Notes: generated from the letters alone by a model not told the origin. Counted from the first letter of the stretch, positions 45,282 through 54,704 are shown. The stretch: DNA of 64,000 nt from CAYYBE01 sp964470345 (GCA_964470345.1 CAYYBE010000001.1:94241-158240), one strand, 5' to 3'. Numbers and translations are program-made.

Positions 45282-46387
45282 TTGACTATAAAGATCTCCT
45301 GCAGCAATTTGATACAAAAGCACCTCTTTTTTTTACCTCACAACGCTCTGAATTAACCAAGGCTCATACAGCCTGGCTTCAACTCTTGCAAGGGAAAAAC
45401 TGGCAAGAGCTCGCGTTAGATTTTTCAGGCCTTTCTCAGGTTACGACCTGGCAAGGGACGATTGATCATGTACAGGCACTGGGTATGGCTCCTATAGCTT
45501 ACAGTGTATTGGGGGTTGATGGGTCACAAGTGTATGCTGATCGCCATAGTGGATTGCCCTGGTCTCTCATTACGATTGCTCACATTTGTTTTTCATACAC
45601 ACCACAGTCAGGAAATGCAACCTTTGCTTCAACGCCGATTTTGATACCTGAATATCAAGAGCCAAGCATGGTGGATGCTCGTCGGTCACTGCTTGAATTA
45701 CAAAAGGGTATTGAACAGATACTGGTTAAGCCTAATGATCTACCACCCAAGCTTTTACTCTTTGACGGTCCACTCTCCCCATCGTTAAGTTCAGAAGGTG
45801 CTATTGCATCGCAGGAACTTTTCGCAGAATTGGGTGTTCAGTATAAAGTTGCACTACAAACCTGTTATGAGCATAATATTTTGATCGCAGGGTATACGAG
45901 CGCTCCGCGAGCCCGTGAACTTGTACGTCTGCTTGAAGCAGTTCTCAAGCATCGCAAGAATCAAACTGACGATGGTTCTGCAATCTCGTTAGAACAACTT
46001 TCTGATACAGATCTCGTTACGCTTTTTCTGCAGCCAGGCTTTCATAGCACATGGTTTGCAAGTACGACCTGTCCCATCGACCTTGAACAGCCGTTACGCC
46101 TGTATATGACCTATCTTCATGTGGGGAGTGAGATTGTGCGAGTAGAACTACCCTATTATCTTGCAGCAGACCCTGAAAAAAGCTCGCTTATTCTCAGCAT
46201 TATTATTGATCAAGTGCAAAAGGGATACGGATATCCAGTGGTCCTTGCTGAAGCGCATGAATACGCAGTGGTTCGTGAAGCTGATCGCCAGCTTTTTTTC
46301 CAACTTGCTGCACGAAAAGCGAGTGAGTTGGGAGTCTTCCCTTGCGCTTCGCATAAGAGCTTAAAAAAGCGATTCCCGCTTGTATAA
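45278..46387 (+). CDS. NurA-domain nuclease
   Basis: A 369-aa protein with NurA landmarks: LGVDGSQVYADRH (metal-binding Asp and Ser), LLLFDGPLSPSL, LIAGYTSAPRARELV, and the late PVVLAEAHEYAVVREADRQLF. NurA enzymes are 5'-3' DNA-end nucleases that normally work with the HerA hexameric ATPase, which is not in the window. The start is GTG 45278, overlapping the regulator gene stop (GTGA), so the pair is coupled. The convergent dnaJ stop lies three bases beyond its own. Confidence 0.82.
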   Translation: MIDYKDLLQQFDTKAPLFFTSQRSELTKAHTAWLQLLQGKNWQELALDFSGLSQVTTWQGTIDHVQALGMAPIAYSVLGVDGSQVYADRHSGLPWSLITIAHICFSYTPQSGNATFASTPILIPEYQEPSMVDARRSLLELQKGIEQILVKPNDLPPKLLLFDGPLSPSLSSEGAIASQELFAELGVQYKVALQTCYEHNILIAGYTSAPRARELVRLLEAVLKHRKNQTDDGSAISLEQLSDTDLVTLFLQPGFHSTWFASTTCPIDLEQPLRLYMTYLHVGSEIVRVELPYYLAADPEKSSLILSIIIDQVQKGYGYPVVLAEAHEYAVVREADRQLFFQLAARKASELGVFPCASHKSLKKRFPLV

Positions 46388-46390
46388 GCA

Positions 46391-47527
46391 TTAGCCCAAG
46401 AATTTCTTGAAGAATCCGGTGATACCGCCGGTGTGACTATCGACCGAAGTGCCAATACTTTTTGAGTATGCCTCAAGTTCTGCACGAGCCTCTTTTGAAA
46501 GCTGTTGCGGGATATGGCATTGGGTTGTGACAATCAAGTCACCTCGTCCCGTCTTGGTTCGAATCTTATAAAAGCCTTTGCCGACAATCGTTATTCGTTC
46601 GCCAACAGGACATCCTGATTTGATTTTGATCAACTCTTTGCTTCCGTCAATCGACGTAATCTCAAGTTGACAGCCGAAGACCAATTGAGGATAGGTAAGT
46701 AAAAGATTCACCTCAAGATTATCCCCGACACGCTTAAATTGCTTGTGGGGCATAACATGAATTTTAATAAACAGATCACCTGCAGGACCTCCGTAAACTC
46801 CCGCGTCACCTTTTTCAGTAATGCGTAAGTCTGCTCCTTCATAAATGCCACGAGGGACCGTCACCGTAAACGTGTCATACGTTTGTGTTCTCGATCTCCC
46901 TTTACAGGCTGAACATGGGTCAGTAATAATTACTCCATGTCCACCACAGTCGGGGCAGGTTTGTTGGTACATGAAGAAACCCTGTTGATAGGTCAATTCA
47001 CCAGATCCCTTGCAGTGGTCGCAGGTAACCGGGTTTGAACCTTTACGGCTGCCTTTTCCCTTACATTCAGCACAGATTACAAAGTGATAGACGGTAATCT
47101 GTTTGTCGACCCCTGTAAATGACTCTTCAAGGGTTATTGAAAGCTCTTGAGCAAGGTCATGTCCCCGTTGAGGGGTCAAGCCGGTTGCTTTACGCTTACG
47201 TTTTTGTTGGCCTGCGCCTCCACCAAAGAAATTTTCGAACATACTAAAGATATCGCCCATATCCGCATTCTGCCCGTTAAAACCACCAAAACCTTGTGCA
47301 CCGTCCATGCCCGCATGGCCATATTGGTCATAGGTTCGACGTTTCTCTTCATCAGACAGTACTTGGTAAGCTTCAGAAACTTCTTTGAATTTTTCTTCAG
47401 CTTTTTTGTCACCCGGGTTTCGGTCGGGGTGATACTGTAGGGCGAGCTTGCGGTAGGCAGCTTTAATATCGGTTAAGGTGGCGTTTTTCTGAACGCCTAA
47501 TAGTTCGTAGAAATCTTTTTTTGCCAT
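46391..47527 (-). CDS. dnaJ: chaperone DnaJ
   Basis: A 378-aa Hsp40. J domain with YHPDRNPGD (HPD), Gly/Phe-rich stretch, then four zinc motifs CAECKGKG, CDHCKGSG, CPDCGGHG and CSACKGRS. The last ends RS instead of the usual G, which leaves the Cys pair intact. It stimulates DnaK; dnaK is not in the window. It starts 24 bases before the epimerase stop on the same strand, and could share a transcript. Confidence 0.97.
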   Translation of the reverse strand: MAKKDFYELLGVQKNATLTDIKAAYRKLALQYHPDRNPGDKKAEEKFKEVSEAYQVLSDEEKRRTYDQYGHAGMDGAQGFGGFNGQNADMGDIFSMFENFFGGGAGQQKRKRKATGLTPQRGHDLAQELSITLEESFTGVDKQITVYHFVICAECKGKGSRKGSNPVTCDHCKGSGELTYQQGFFMYQQTCPDCGGHGVIITDPCSACKGRSRTQTYDTFTVTVPRGIYEGADLRITEKGDAGVYGGPAGDLFIKIHVMPHKQFKRVGDNLEVNLLLTYPQLVFGCQLEITSIDGSKELIKIKSGCPVGERITIVGKGFYKIRTKTGRGDLIVTTQCHIPQQLSKEARAELEAYSKSIGTSVDSHTGGITGFFKKFLG

Positions 47528-47551
47528 AATGTAGATTGTATAGTATGGGGG

Positions 47552-48517
47552 TTAAAGACTGATCTCTTGTGTATTTTGATCTAGTATACCATAAAAAATG
47601 CTGGAGTGGTCACTGGTCCTGTCGGCAAGAATCTGGTGGAATTTGGTGCAATCGGCTGCAGAGAGCCGAATATCTCCCGGGCGAGCGGGGACAAAGCGTA
47701 TGGGATGGTTGTAGTCAGGGTACTGTGACTTGAGGCGGTTTACCAGGGAGATCAGAGAAATACTGCTTCCCGTAGCGATATTAAAGATATGGTCGTTAAC
47801 GGTGGTGCGTGGGGTACTTCCCAAGAGTAGGTTAGCCGTAACAATGGTTTGCACAGGTACAAAGTCCCGTTCCTGCAGTCCGTCTCCATGGATTGTGAGG
47901 GGTACTCCTGTTGCTAAGCTGTGCCGAAAATGGGCGACGACGCCAGTATTTGCCTTCTGGCGATCTCCATACACATTAAAATAGCGAAGCACCGTTGTTT
48001 CAAGTTCATAGAGCTGGGCATACTGGTGGCAGTAGAGTTCTCCCACAAATTTAGAAAGTCCATAAGGAGAGCAGGGATTGCAGGGGGTTGTTTCTGAGCA
48101 CAGCCCCTCGTGAGGTCCGTAGACTGCTGCAGAGGAAGAGAAAATGAACCGTTGAATGTTGTTGTGCCGTGCTGCTTCTAAAAGGTTAAGGGTTCCCGTA
48201 ACATTAGTTTCATGGCATGCACGGGGATTCTGGCATGATTCGGGAACTGAAATAAGCGCAGCCAGATGAAAGACGATAGAGCTGTTGTGTGTTGCCTGCA
48301 AGCATGTTTCGTACTCGGTAATATCGCCATCTATGATTGCAATTTGATCTTGTACCGATGCAAGGTTTTCTTGTGATCCGGTAGAAAAGTTGTCGAGTAT
48401 GGTGACGTAAGCACCCAGTGCTACCAGTGCTTCAACCAGGTGCGAGCCAATAAATCCAGCGCCTCCGGTGACTAAGACTTTTTTGTTTTTATAAAAATGA
48501 AGAAGTTCTGTTCTCAT
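47552..48517 (-). CDS. NAD-dependent sugar epimerase (UDP-glucose 4-epimerase family)
   Basis: A 321-aa extended short-chain dehydrogenase. NAD site VTGGAGFIGSHLVEAL near residue 17, HLAALISVPESC, catalytic SSAAVYG with YGLSK (Tyr and Lys). YFNVYGDRQ follows as in 4-epimerases. It likely interconverts UDP-sugars for surface glycan. It overlaps the FAD gene upstream by ATGA, so the two form one operon. Exact sugar cannot be told. Confidence 0.88.
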   Translation of the reverse strand: MRTELLHFYKNKKVLVTGGAGFIGSHLVEALVALGAYVTILDNFSTGSQENLASVQDQIAIIDGDITEYETCLQATHNSSIVFHLAALISVPESCQNPRACHETNVTGTLNLLEAARHNNIQRFIFSSSAAVYGPHEGLCSETTPCNPCSPYGLSKFVGELYCHQYAQLYELETTVLRYFNVYGDRQKANTGVVAHFRHSLATGVPLTIHGDGLQERDFVPVQTIVTANLLLGSTPRTTVNDHIFNIATGSSISLISLVNRLKSQYPDYNHPIRFVPARPGDIRLSAADCTKFHQILADRTSDHSSIFYGILDQNTQEISL

Positions 48518-49884
48518 AGGACACTCCGTTTGGGTTGGGTGGTTGCCGTGGTGTGCATGGGTAATTCTTGTACAAGAGTGTTTGCTACCTGTTGTCCATC
48601 AAGAAATGCGTCTTGCATACTCGAATATTTCCAGCCACCAAATCGTCCAATCGAATAGACATGATTTATTTCTAATTGCTTGAGCAGTTGGTTGATATGT
48701 TGGTCACGCCAACGATCAAAAATCACATACGCATGGTTAAGGACCATGGTTCGTTCAGTGATGATCTCCTGTTCGCTGATCGTAAAAACTTTTTTTATTG
48801 ATGTACGACATGCGTTCATGAGCTGCGTTTGGTAGGTTCTATCTCGCTTGAGCATTGATGCTTCACCAGAGAGAGAACTGCAGCCAGCAGGTACTAAGTT
48901 TTGAGAAAAATTATGGGGAAACCCAACGCGATAAAAGGGAAACTGTGATTCTGGGTAATAGATCCAGTGGGTATCTGGTCTATTCGTAGGCAGATCGGGT
49001 CGGTTAACGCCACAGGTAAAGTTGATCACGCTTGTACACATAAGTTTAGGGGCTGCAGCTGCAAGAGTGGTATCACTTTTTTCATGCAGTTTGGTAAGCA
49101 AAATATCAAGTGGTATCGTTGAGATTAACGTTTGAAACGGTTCTGCGTGCCCATTGGTAAACGTGACGATCTTATGGGCAAGATCGACCGTTTCGACGCA
49201 ATAACCCGTGTGTACGGGAAGTGAAAGCGTTTGATGAAGTTTTGAAACAAGTTCGTTAATGCCGCCCTGTTTTGGATACCAAAAATGTGCGTTATACCCG
49301 ACTTTTGTATTTGCCTGCGGTTGCAAAGCTCCGGTGAGCATACAGGTGAGTGAAGTTGCTGGGACAAACTTGTTGGTCCATGAGGCGGTAAATTTTTTTA
49401 CACTCAGGTCAAAGATTTTTTCTTGGTAAGGGAAGAAGAAGTGCTTGGCCAGTCCGTCACCGAAATTTGCGCGAACCCAGCTGTGAAATGTTTGCGTTTT
49501 TGTAGGGTCTGTTTTACGTGCCGTACGCGTGAGATACCCCTCAATGCATTCTGCAATCACGTCCACAGGTAAGCCGTACAAATTCATCTGATACGGGTAG
49601 GCAACTTGGGTGCCGTGTGACTCAATAAATGCCCGCCGTTCGATTGCAGTAAACTGATCAAAGCCAGCGATCTTTGCAATAAGTTGACGAACATATTCGT
49701 TGTTTATATGTAAGAGATGTCCTGTGTAATCAAAGGTAAACCCATCTTGTTTTACTGAGCGGCAGAGCCCGCCAACCGTCGGCTCCTTTTCAAAGAGACG
49801 ATAGTCATCAAAACCAAGTTGTTCGAGATGATAGGCTGCTGAAAGACCGGTAAGTCCTGCTCCAAGAATAACCACCTGCGCCAT
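48514..49884 (-). CDS. FAD-dependent oxidoreductase/UDP-galactopyranose mutase-like protein
   Basis: A 456-aa flavoprotein. FAD-binding VVILGAGLTGLSAAYHLEQL at residues 3-22 and EKEPTVGGLCRSV. The overall order (YTGHLLHI, YPYQMNLYGLP, FNFGDGLAKHFFFPYQEKIF-like block) resembles UDP-galactopyranose mutase or protoporphyrinogen-oxidase-like sugar enzymes. ATG 49884 has AAAGGAG; a TTG further upstream is inferior. Coupling to the epimerase argues for sugar chemistry rather than haem. Confidence 0.8.
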   Translation of the reverse strand: MAQVVILGAGLTGLSAAYHLEQLGFDDYRLFEKEPTVGGLCRSVKQDGFTFDYTGHLLHINNEYVRQLIAKIAGFDQFTAIERRAFIESHGTQVAYPYQMNLYGLPVDVIAECIEGYLTRTARKTDPTKTQTFHSWVRANFGDGLAKHFFFPYQEKIFDLSVKKFTASWTNKFVPATSLTCMLTGALQPQANTKVGYNAHFWYPKQGGINELVSKLHQTLSLPVHTGYCVETVDLAHKIVTFTNGHAEPFQTLISTIPLDILLTKLHEKSDTTLAAAAPKLMCTSVINFTCGVNRPDLPTNRPDTHWIYYPESQFPFYRVGFPHNFSQNLVPAGCSSLSGEASMLKRDRTYQTQLMNACRTSIKKVFTISEQEIITERTMVLNHAYVIFDRWRDQHINQLLKQLEINHVYSIGRFGGWKYSSMQDAFLDGQQVANTLVQELPMHTTATTQPKRSVL

Positions 49885-50052
49885 ACTGCTCCTTTGCACT
49901 GCTTTTTATGGTTGTGTGCAATCTGTTGGGAGATAGTATAGAACGGATTAACGTAAATGTTGATGGTTATTACGCGAGCATTACATATTGTTGTCTTGAC
50001 CCGCAGGAGTATATTCTGAACCAGATGTTAGAGAGCCAGTCGTATAGGCGTT

Positions 50053-50646
50053 TTAGCTTGCAGCAAATTCTTGCAGTTTTCCGATATATAAGGATCGCCA
50101 ACCGAACGTTCCAAGAAAGACGATGGCAGAAGTTACAACAAGGCCCGTTGTAAGTTCATTCAAGTGTTGGGCTGTTGCATGGTAGTATCGAAGAAACGGA
50201 GGAAGCGGGGCGTTTGGCCGAACTGTTTCATCATTTAACATTTGCCCTCGTTTGTTATATTCTTCTGCCCACTCTTGTTTAAGCCTTTGACCATACCACC
50301 AGACTCCTGCACTGGCAAGAAGAAGGCCTCCAGAAATAATGGCTGCCCAGGTTAAGATGCTGCGATTATTTTTCAAAGCGACTGCAAGCATTTCCTGCGC
50401 TTCTTTTGCATCGCGCGGAATCCCAAAGAAGTTTGATTTGAACCAAGCAATATTTTTTTTGTAGTTGTTCCACTTCCATTCCCAGCTTAACGGTTTAGCG
50501 GAAAAGTTATTTGCCAAAAACAAGTTGCTTGGAACATTGATTGGTGCCGTCACCTGGGCCCCGTGTTCTTGGGCAAAGCTCCCGAAGCAGCTTATAGACA
50601 AGATGGCAAGATAGAAAGTTGAGCGTGCGCCCTTGTTGAGTGCCAT
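50053..50646 (-). CDS. exported membrane protein, tandem duplicate B
   Basis: A 197-aa protein: signal peptide about residues 1-25, then PLSWEWKWNNYKKNIAW, FFGIPRDAKEAQEMLAVALKNN, a hydrophobic segment IISGGLLLASAGVWWY, and a second near the C-terminus. It is a clear paralog of the next gene upstream (see 50661-51200). ATG 50646 has GGAG six bases upstream; ATG 50658 is the other choice. Family unknown. Confidence 0.75.
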   Translation of the reverse strand: MALNKGARSTFYLAILSISCFGSFAQEHGAQVTAPINVPSNLFLANNFSAKPLSWEWKWNNYKKNIAWFKSNFFGIPRDAKEAQEMLAVALKNNRSILTWAAIISGGLLLASAGVWWYGQRLKQEWAEEYNKRGQMLNDETVRPNAPLPPFLRYYHATAQHLNELTTGLVVTSAIVFLGTFGWRSLYIGKLQEFAAS

Positions 50647-50660
50647 CAGATTCTCCATGC

Positions 50661-51200
50661 TTAGTTTGCTAACGATAACTCTTTAAGTTTGCCGGTATAC
50701 CAGGAGCGCGCGTACAGTGTTCCAAAGAAAATTGCAGCAGAAGTCAGGGCAAGGCCGTTTCTGAGCTCTTTTATGGGTGTAGTATTGCGGCCACACTCAG
50801 GCTCTTCTTGGTCTTTCTGGTTTTTTTCATACCACCAAAGGGCTGCGCTTGCAAGAAGAAGGCCGCCAGAAATAATCGTTGACCATTTCAAAATAGTGCA
50901 ATTATTTTTTAAAGCGACGGTGAGCATCTCTTGTGCTTCTTTTGCATCGCGTGGAATGCCAAAAAAGTATGAATCACTCCAGGCAGAATTCTTCTTGAAG
51001 TTGTTCCAGCTCCATTCCCAACTTAATGGAACGTTGGTGTGGTAAAGAGGGCTTTCCAGCTGAAAGGTTTGCGCAGTGGCTACAGGAGCAGCCGGTAAGG
51101 TTTTAGTCCAGAAAAGGGCTGAAAGAGAACCTTGTTGGACCAGCATAGCTAAAAATAAGAATACAAGGCTGTTTTTGCGAGTTAAAATTTGTGCGAACAT
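50661..51200 (-). CDS. exported membrane protein, tandem duplicate A
   Basis: A 179-aa paralog of the 50053 protein sharing PLSWEWxWNNxKKN, AWxxSxFFGIPRDAKEAQ, VALKNN, IISGGLLLASAxxWWY and the ending of hydrophobic segment plus YTGKLKEL. The two genes differ in a linker (polar, with Cys here). The shared part probably carries the function; the soluble central helix lies between two membrane segments. Unknown role. Confidence 0.75.
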   Translation of the reverse strand: MFAQILTRKNSLVFLFLAMLVQQGSLSALFWTKTLPAAPVATAQTFQLESPLYHTNVPLSWEWSWNNFKKNSAWSDSYFFGIPRDAKEAQEMLTVALKNNCTILKWSTIISGGLLLASAALWWYEKNQKDQEEPECGRNTTPIKELRNGLALTSAAIFFGTLYARSWYTGKLKELSLAN

Positions 51201-51204
51201 AGTG

Positions 51205-51642
51205 TTACTCCCCTGCTATTGTGGTTGACAGTCCAATGGTAGGAACTGCGAGTAATTCAAGTGCGAGACGGGTTACTACGGGAAGGCCGATAGCCAGACC
51301 CCAACAAATGTGGGATGGTTGCATATATCTGACCGCGTCCGGCTGGAGCTTTGTGTGTACAGGAGCATCCTCGGTGGCCATTTTGTAATAAATTCCCATT
51401 AAGAGGGCTATGCCACAACCAATCCAAGAAGCTGTTTGTAACGTGCCTTTGGATCGCACGAGAAAGCTTGCCAGGGAAGTGGTTAATTGAGGGGAAAAGA
51501 TCGGTTTGCTAAAAAGAGGGTAGGTCTTTTGTGCAACGGTTTTTGTTACCGTTGCAGCTGCTTGGGCCCCATGGGCTTGGTTAAAAAGACCACCAAGCGA
51601 TAGTGTGCACATAATTGATAATGCTATTTGTCTATAAGTCAT
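51205..51642 (-). CDS. small membrane/exported protein
   Basis: A 145-aa protein with a signal peptide (about residues 1-25, ending AHGAQA), a middle membrane segment (SWIGCGIALLMGIYY) and a C-terminal hydrophobic stretch (ICWGLAIGLPVVTRLALELL). Family unknown. It lies four bases before duplicate A in transcription order, so it is probably cotranscribed. Confidence 0.7.
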   Translation of the reverse strand: MTYRQIALSIMCTLSLGGLFNQAHGAQAAATVTKTVAQKTYPLFSKPIFSPQLTTSLASFLVRSKGTLQTASWIGCGIALLMGIYYKMATEDAPVHTKLQPDAVRYMQPSHICWGLAIGLPVVTRLALELLAVPTIGLSTTIAGE

Positions 51643-51767
51643 AAGTTCCTGCTCTTAGTAGTAGTGTTTTGGACTATGTCTTAAACTATGTAACTCATTA
51701 TGCCAGAAGATTCTTGTTGGTCAAAGGCAATCGGAAAACGAGCTTTAGCAGAGGTTAAAGATGAATG

Positions 51768-52427
51768 TTAGGCTTCTTGTCTTGCGGCGGGTGCTACGGT
51801 CTGCGTGCTCTTGGAGCAATTGAAGCAGGCCCGTATTGCCTGTCGCAGCGAAAGCCAGCAGTAGCAGATGAGACATTGCTGCTCCCGTCTCGTGTTGAGT
51901 GCGTTGGGGGCGTAGGTCTTCTTATCTGTTTGAACCACTTCGATCAATGCTCGGGGCAGAAGCAGCACAGGTAAAAATGCCAAAAGAGGCTTCCAAGAAG
52001 TTGTGGCAATAGCTGTGGCCAGGATGCTGCAGAGTGCATAATCTCTCGCTCTATTCAGGAAAATGGCGTGGTCTATCATGGAGTCGATTATGGGGGCCCG
52101 CTTTATTGCGTAATCATCAAAGGTGACGAAGCCGTCTTGGAACTCGGGGTGATCGTATTGCTTTTTGTAGAGCTTATTATCTTGTCCTAGTCGAACAACG
52201 TGATAGATATATTTTAGTAAAAATGTGGTCATGACTGTTCCTCCAAGGTAAAGGAGCGTCTTGCGGTTGGCCATCCAAACGTTAAACCCATTTGTTAACA
52301 GTGAGCGGGATGTCATGCATGTTTTCTTTGTTACTTGTAAGACCTGCTGTGCACCCTGTGCTGGCTGGAAAAAACCGCTCAAGAGGCAGAGGTAGATGAT
52401 CGCGAGGAACTTGTCGTGTCTTGTCAT
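51768..52427 (-). CDS. membrane/exported protein with three to four hydrophobic segments
   Basis: A 219-aa protein with signal peptide (about residues 1-26), TLLYLGGTVMTTFLLKYIY, and ALCSILATAIATTSWKPLLAFLPVLLLPRAL segments, and a Cys-containing tail. The ending AHGAQ/PAQGAQ after the signal resembles the start of the 51205 and 40611 proteins. No family recognised. Confidence 0.7.
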   Translation of the reverse strand: MTRHDKFLAIIYLCLLSGFFQPAQGAQQVLQVTKKTCMTSRSLLTNGFNVWMANRKTLLYLGGTVMTTFLLKYIYHVVRLGQDNKLYKKQYDHPEFQDGFVTFDDYAIKRAPIIDSMIDHAIFLNRARDYALCSILATAIATTSWKPLLAFLPVLLLPRALIEVVQTDKKTYAPNALNTRREQQCLICYCWLSLRQAIRACFNCSKSTQTVAPAARQEA

Positions 52428-52526
52428 ACTATGCCCCCGTTTAACTATTCTGGTACTTTTTGAGTTACTTAACCTGACATTCTTACTGTACCAAAAAGGT
52501 TTTATGTGTCAAAAGCGAACAGGATT

Positions 52527-53561
52527 CTAGCTCTCATAAGGGTTTGAGACGAAAAACGAGATAGGAATCGGTACCCTTGAATTTGGTTGGGCCAGTACTG
52601 AAGGGTCGGGAGTAAGAGTGAATGTTATGGTGAGGTTTGGCTCTTTGTAGTAGGCGGGAAATGAGCGAAAGGGTGATGCTGCCTGAATTGCCCGCAGAAC
52701 CGCCTGGTTAAAGTCTGGCATGCCATCGCTTGCGAGAATGCGCATGTCTAAGAGCTTTCCAGAAGCAGCAAGGTTAATCTGTACGACCAGGCGACGTGGA
52801 ACATCGCAAGGTGCTTCATGAATTCCCTGCTTGTTGAGCTCATAGCCAATTGAGTAACCGATAAACGATATGTATTGCCTCGTCTTAAAATTTTTAAATT
52901 CTTGGTTTACAACCGTAGTGAGTCCATCTTTGGTTCCATGAGCTGTCTCAGACGCCTGGTCGCTTGCCATCGCGTTAAAATTGGGATGGTAAGCAAGTGC
53001 TTTGCCAAAGCTTGTTGCGATCCCGTCTTTTTCAGTATAAGCCGTTTGGTGACTTTGCTGCGAACTAGTTTGTGCACTGGAGTTTTGTGATTCTCGATTC
53101 TGAGACTCTTGAGTCGTGGACTCTCGAGCCGGCGACTCTTGGTTTGCCCACGATGAACGAGCTCGGGCAAATGAATGCGGCTTAAGCGACTCTTGCTGGG
53201 TAGGTGCTTTATTCTTTCCCTTCTCTGAGCCAAAGGGCGCTGGCATGCTTTTCGCTATTTGTTCCTCTTCATCTTCAGAAAAGACGGGTGGTGCGAGCAG
53301 CGAAACTTTCTCGGGTGCTTTGGTTTGAGGTAGAGCTTGTTGACGTTGGGACTGGGGTTGCGCAACTGTTTGTTGCCCCGGTGCTCGGGATTGTAATGCA
53401 CGGGGAGGGAGCATGACGACTTGAGCCTCTTTGCGGTTGGTAAAAAAGGGAATTTTATGATCGGAGCCAAACTTATTGAGTATAATAAGCACGATTAGAA
53501 GAACGTGAAGCGCAAGAGAAATCGTAAGTGCGATAGCGCGTGGGGTGGCGAATATGAGCAT
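52527..53561 (-). CDS. TonB/TolA-type energy-transducer-like protein
   Basis: A 344-aa protein. N-terminal membrane anchor (about residues 8-27, IALTISLALHVLLIVLIIL), a long Pro/Gln/Glu/Ser-rich periplasmic stretch with tandem QESQNRES-type repeats (about residues 50-190), and a C-terminal TonB-type domain (PRRLVVQINLAASGKLLDMRIL, FNQAVLRAIQAASPFRSFP). It links the inner membrane to outer-membrane receptors by family logic. No ExbB/ExbD or TolQ/TolR genes are in the window. ATG 53561 is the hydrophobic-anchor start; upstream ATG 53600 is possible. Confidence 0.8.
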   Translation of the reverse strand: MLIFATPRAIALTISLALHVLLIVLIILNKFGSDHKIPFFTNRKEAQVVMLPPRALQSRAPGQQTVAQPQSQRQQALPQTKAPEKVSLLAPPVFSEDEEEQIAKSMPAPFGSEKGKNKAPTQQESLKPHSFARARSSWANQESPARESTTQESQNRESQNSSAQTSSQQSHQTAYTEKDGIATSFGKALAYHPNFNAMASDQASETAHGTKDGLTTVVNQEFKNFKTRQYISFIGYSIGYELNKQGIHEAPCDVPRRLVVQINLAASGKLLDMRILASDGMPDFNQAVLRAIQAASPFRSFPAYYKEPNLTITFTLTPDPSVLAQPNSRVPIPISFFVSNPYES

Positions 53562-53714
53562 ACAGATTTTTACATCCTTTATCGTTATTGCCTTTAGCAT
53601 AGCCAAGAGGGCTGTGAAAGAGAAGAATATCTCAAAAAGATTGCGAAAAATACACAGAGCTATCCCCTGCTTTGAGGGAGCTCTTAAGAATTAATAGAAA
53701 GAGAATGCGTGGTA

Positions 53715-54698
53715 TTAAGAGATAATAGAGGCTTGCCCGTTTCTCTTTTTAATGTGCCACGTTTGATTGATCAAATGGTCGCCATCACGGTGTTGATGCA
53801 AAAAGCGTTCAATCTCTTGGAAAAATCCGAGCGATGGGGTGAATGGGACTCCTTCTTCACAAATCCAATGGAGAAGAACCCGTTTTTGTAAGTAGGGATG
53901 GAGTGTGAAGAGCTTAGACAGATCAAGAGTTATATGATCTTCTCTGTGCTCTACAAGCTTGGCAAACGTTTCTTGTACAATCTCATTCACAAAATCATTT
54001 GCTTCTGCCAAGTTGCCCATCGTGTTTTGCAAAATAGCAGGAAAGCGCTTGTCGCAGTTTGCTAACAGTGGGAGCGCCATTGTGCGAATGCGGCTTCGTA
54101 GATATTTTTCGGCGTGGGAGTTTGAAGCGTCAAGCTTGAAAGAGATGTTGTTGGCATTGAGATAAGCAATAATTTCAGATTTACTTAATCCCAATAATGG
54201 TCGAATATAGTCGCCATGCAGTGGTCGCATGCCGGCAAGCCCCTCAAGCCCTGAACCGCGAGCAAGTCGAATAAAAAATGTTTCATATTGATCATCTTGG
54301 TGATGTGCAAGCGCAATGCGTGCTGGTTGTGCGCTATTGGTTTGATGCTCGCGCAAGAGTTGGGAGAAAAAGAGACGACGCATGCGGCGGCCAAGATCCT
54401 CTTGCGATCCATTGAATTTTACTTTACCGGTAAAATCGCGCGCATGAGCGTGGACAAAAGGAACGTTGAGCTTTTCTGTCATCTGCTGGCAAAAGAAAAG
54501 ATCATCTTCTGCTTCCGCGCGCCAGCCATGGTTTAAATGGGCAGCAATGAGGGTGAACTGTTGTGAGCATTGGAGCTGTGCAAGTATATGCAGTAAAAAG
54601 GTTGAGTCGGGTCCACCAGAAAACCCCAGGATGACCGAAGTCCCTGGGGTTATCAGATTATGCGCTTTGATAAATTCTTCTACTTTATTGATTACCAT
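53715..54698 (-). CDS. tilS: tRNA(Ile)-lysidine synthetase
   Basis: A 327-aa N-type ATP pyrophosphatase that converts C34 of tRNA-Ile2 to lysidine so AUA is read as Ile. The PP-loop SGGPDSTFLLH is near residue 29, and AHHQDDQYETFFIRLARGSG is a signature. It lacks the full C-terminal domain of Escherichia coli TilS (about 430 aa), as do many bacteria. Six bases separate it from gyrB, so they are cotranscribed. Confidence 0.93.
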   Translation of the reverse strand: MVINKVEEFIKAHNLITPGTSVILGFSGGPDSTFLLHILAQLQCSQQFTLIAAHLNHGWRAEAEDDLFFCQQMTEKLNVPFVHAHARDFTGKVKFNGSQEDLGRRMRRLFFSQLLREHQTNSAQPARIALAHHQDDQYETFFIRLARGSGLEGLAGMRPLHGDYIRPLLGLSKSEIIAYLNANNISFKLDASNSHAEKYLRSRIRTMALPLLANCDKRFPAILQNTMGNLAEANDFVNEIVQETFAKLVEHREDHITLDLSKLFTLHPYLQKRVLLHWICEEGVPFTPSLGFFQEIERFLHQHRDGDHLINQTWHIKKRNGQASIIS

Positions 54699-54704
54699 AG
54701 TTGC

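Noticed and set aside
49908..50153. An 81-aa plus-strand frame at the end of the duplicated gene
   Set aside because: Overlaps the 50053 gene end, no family pattern, weak start.
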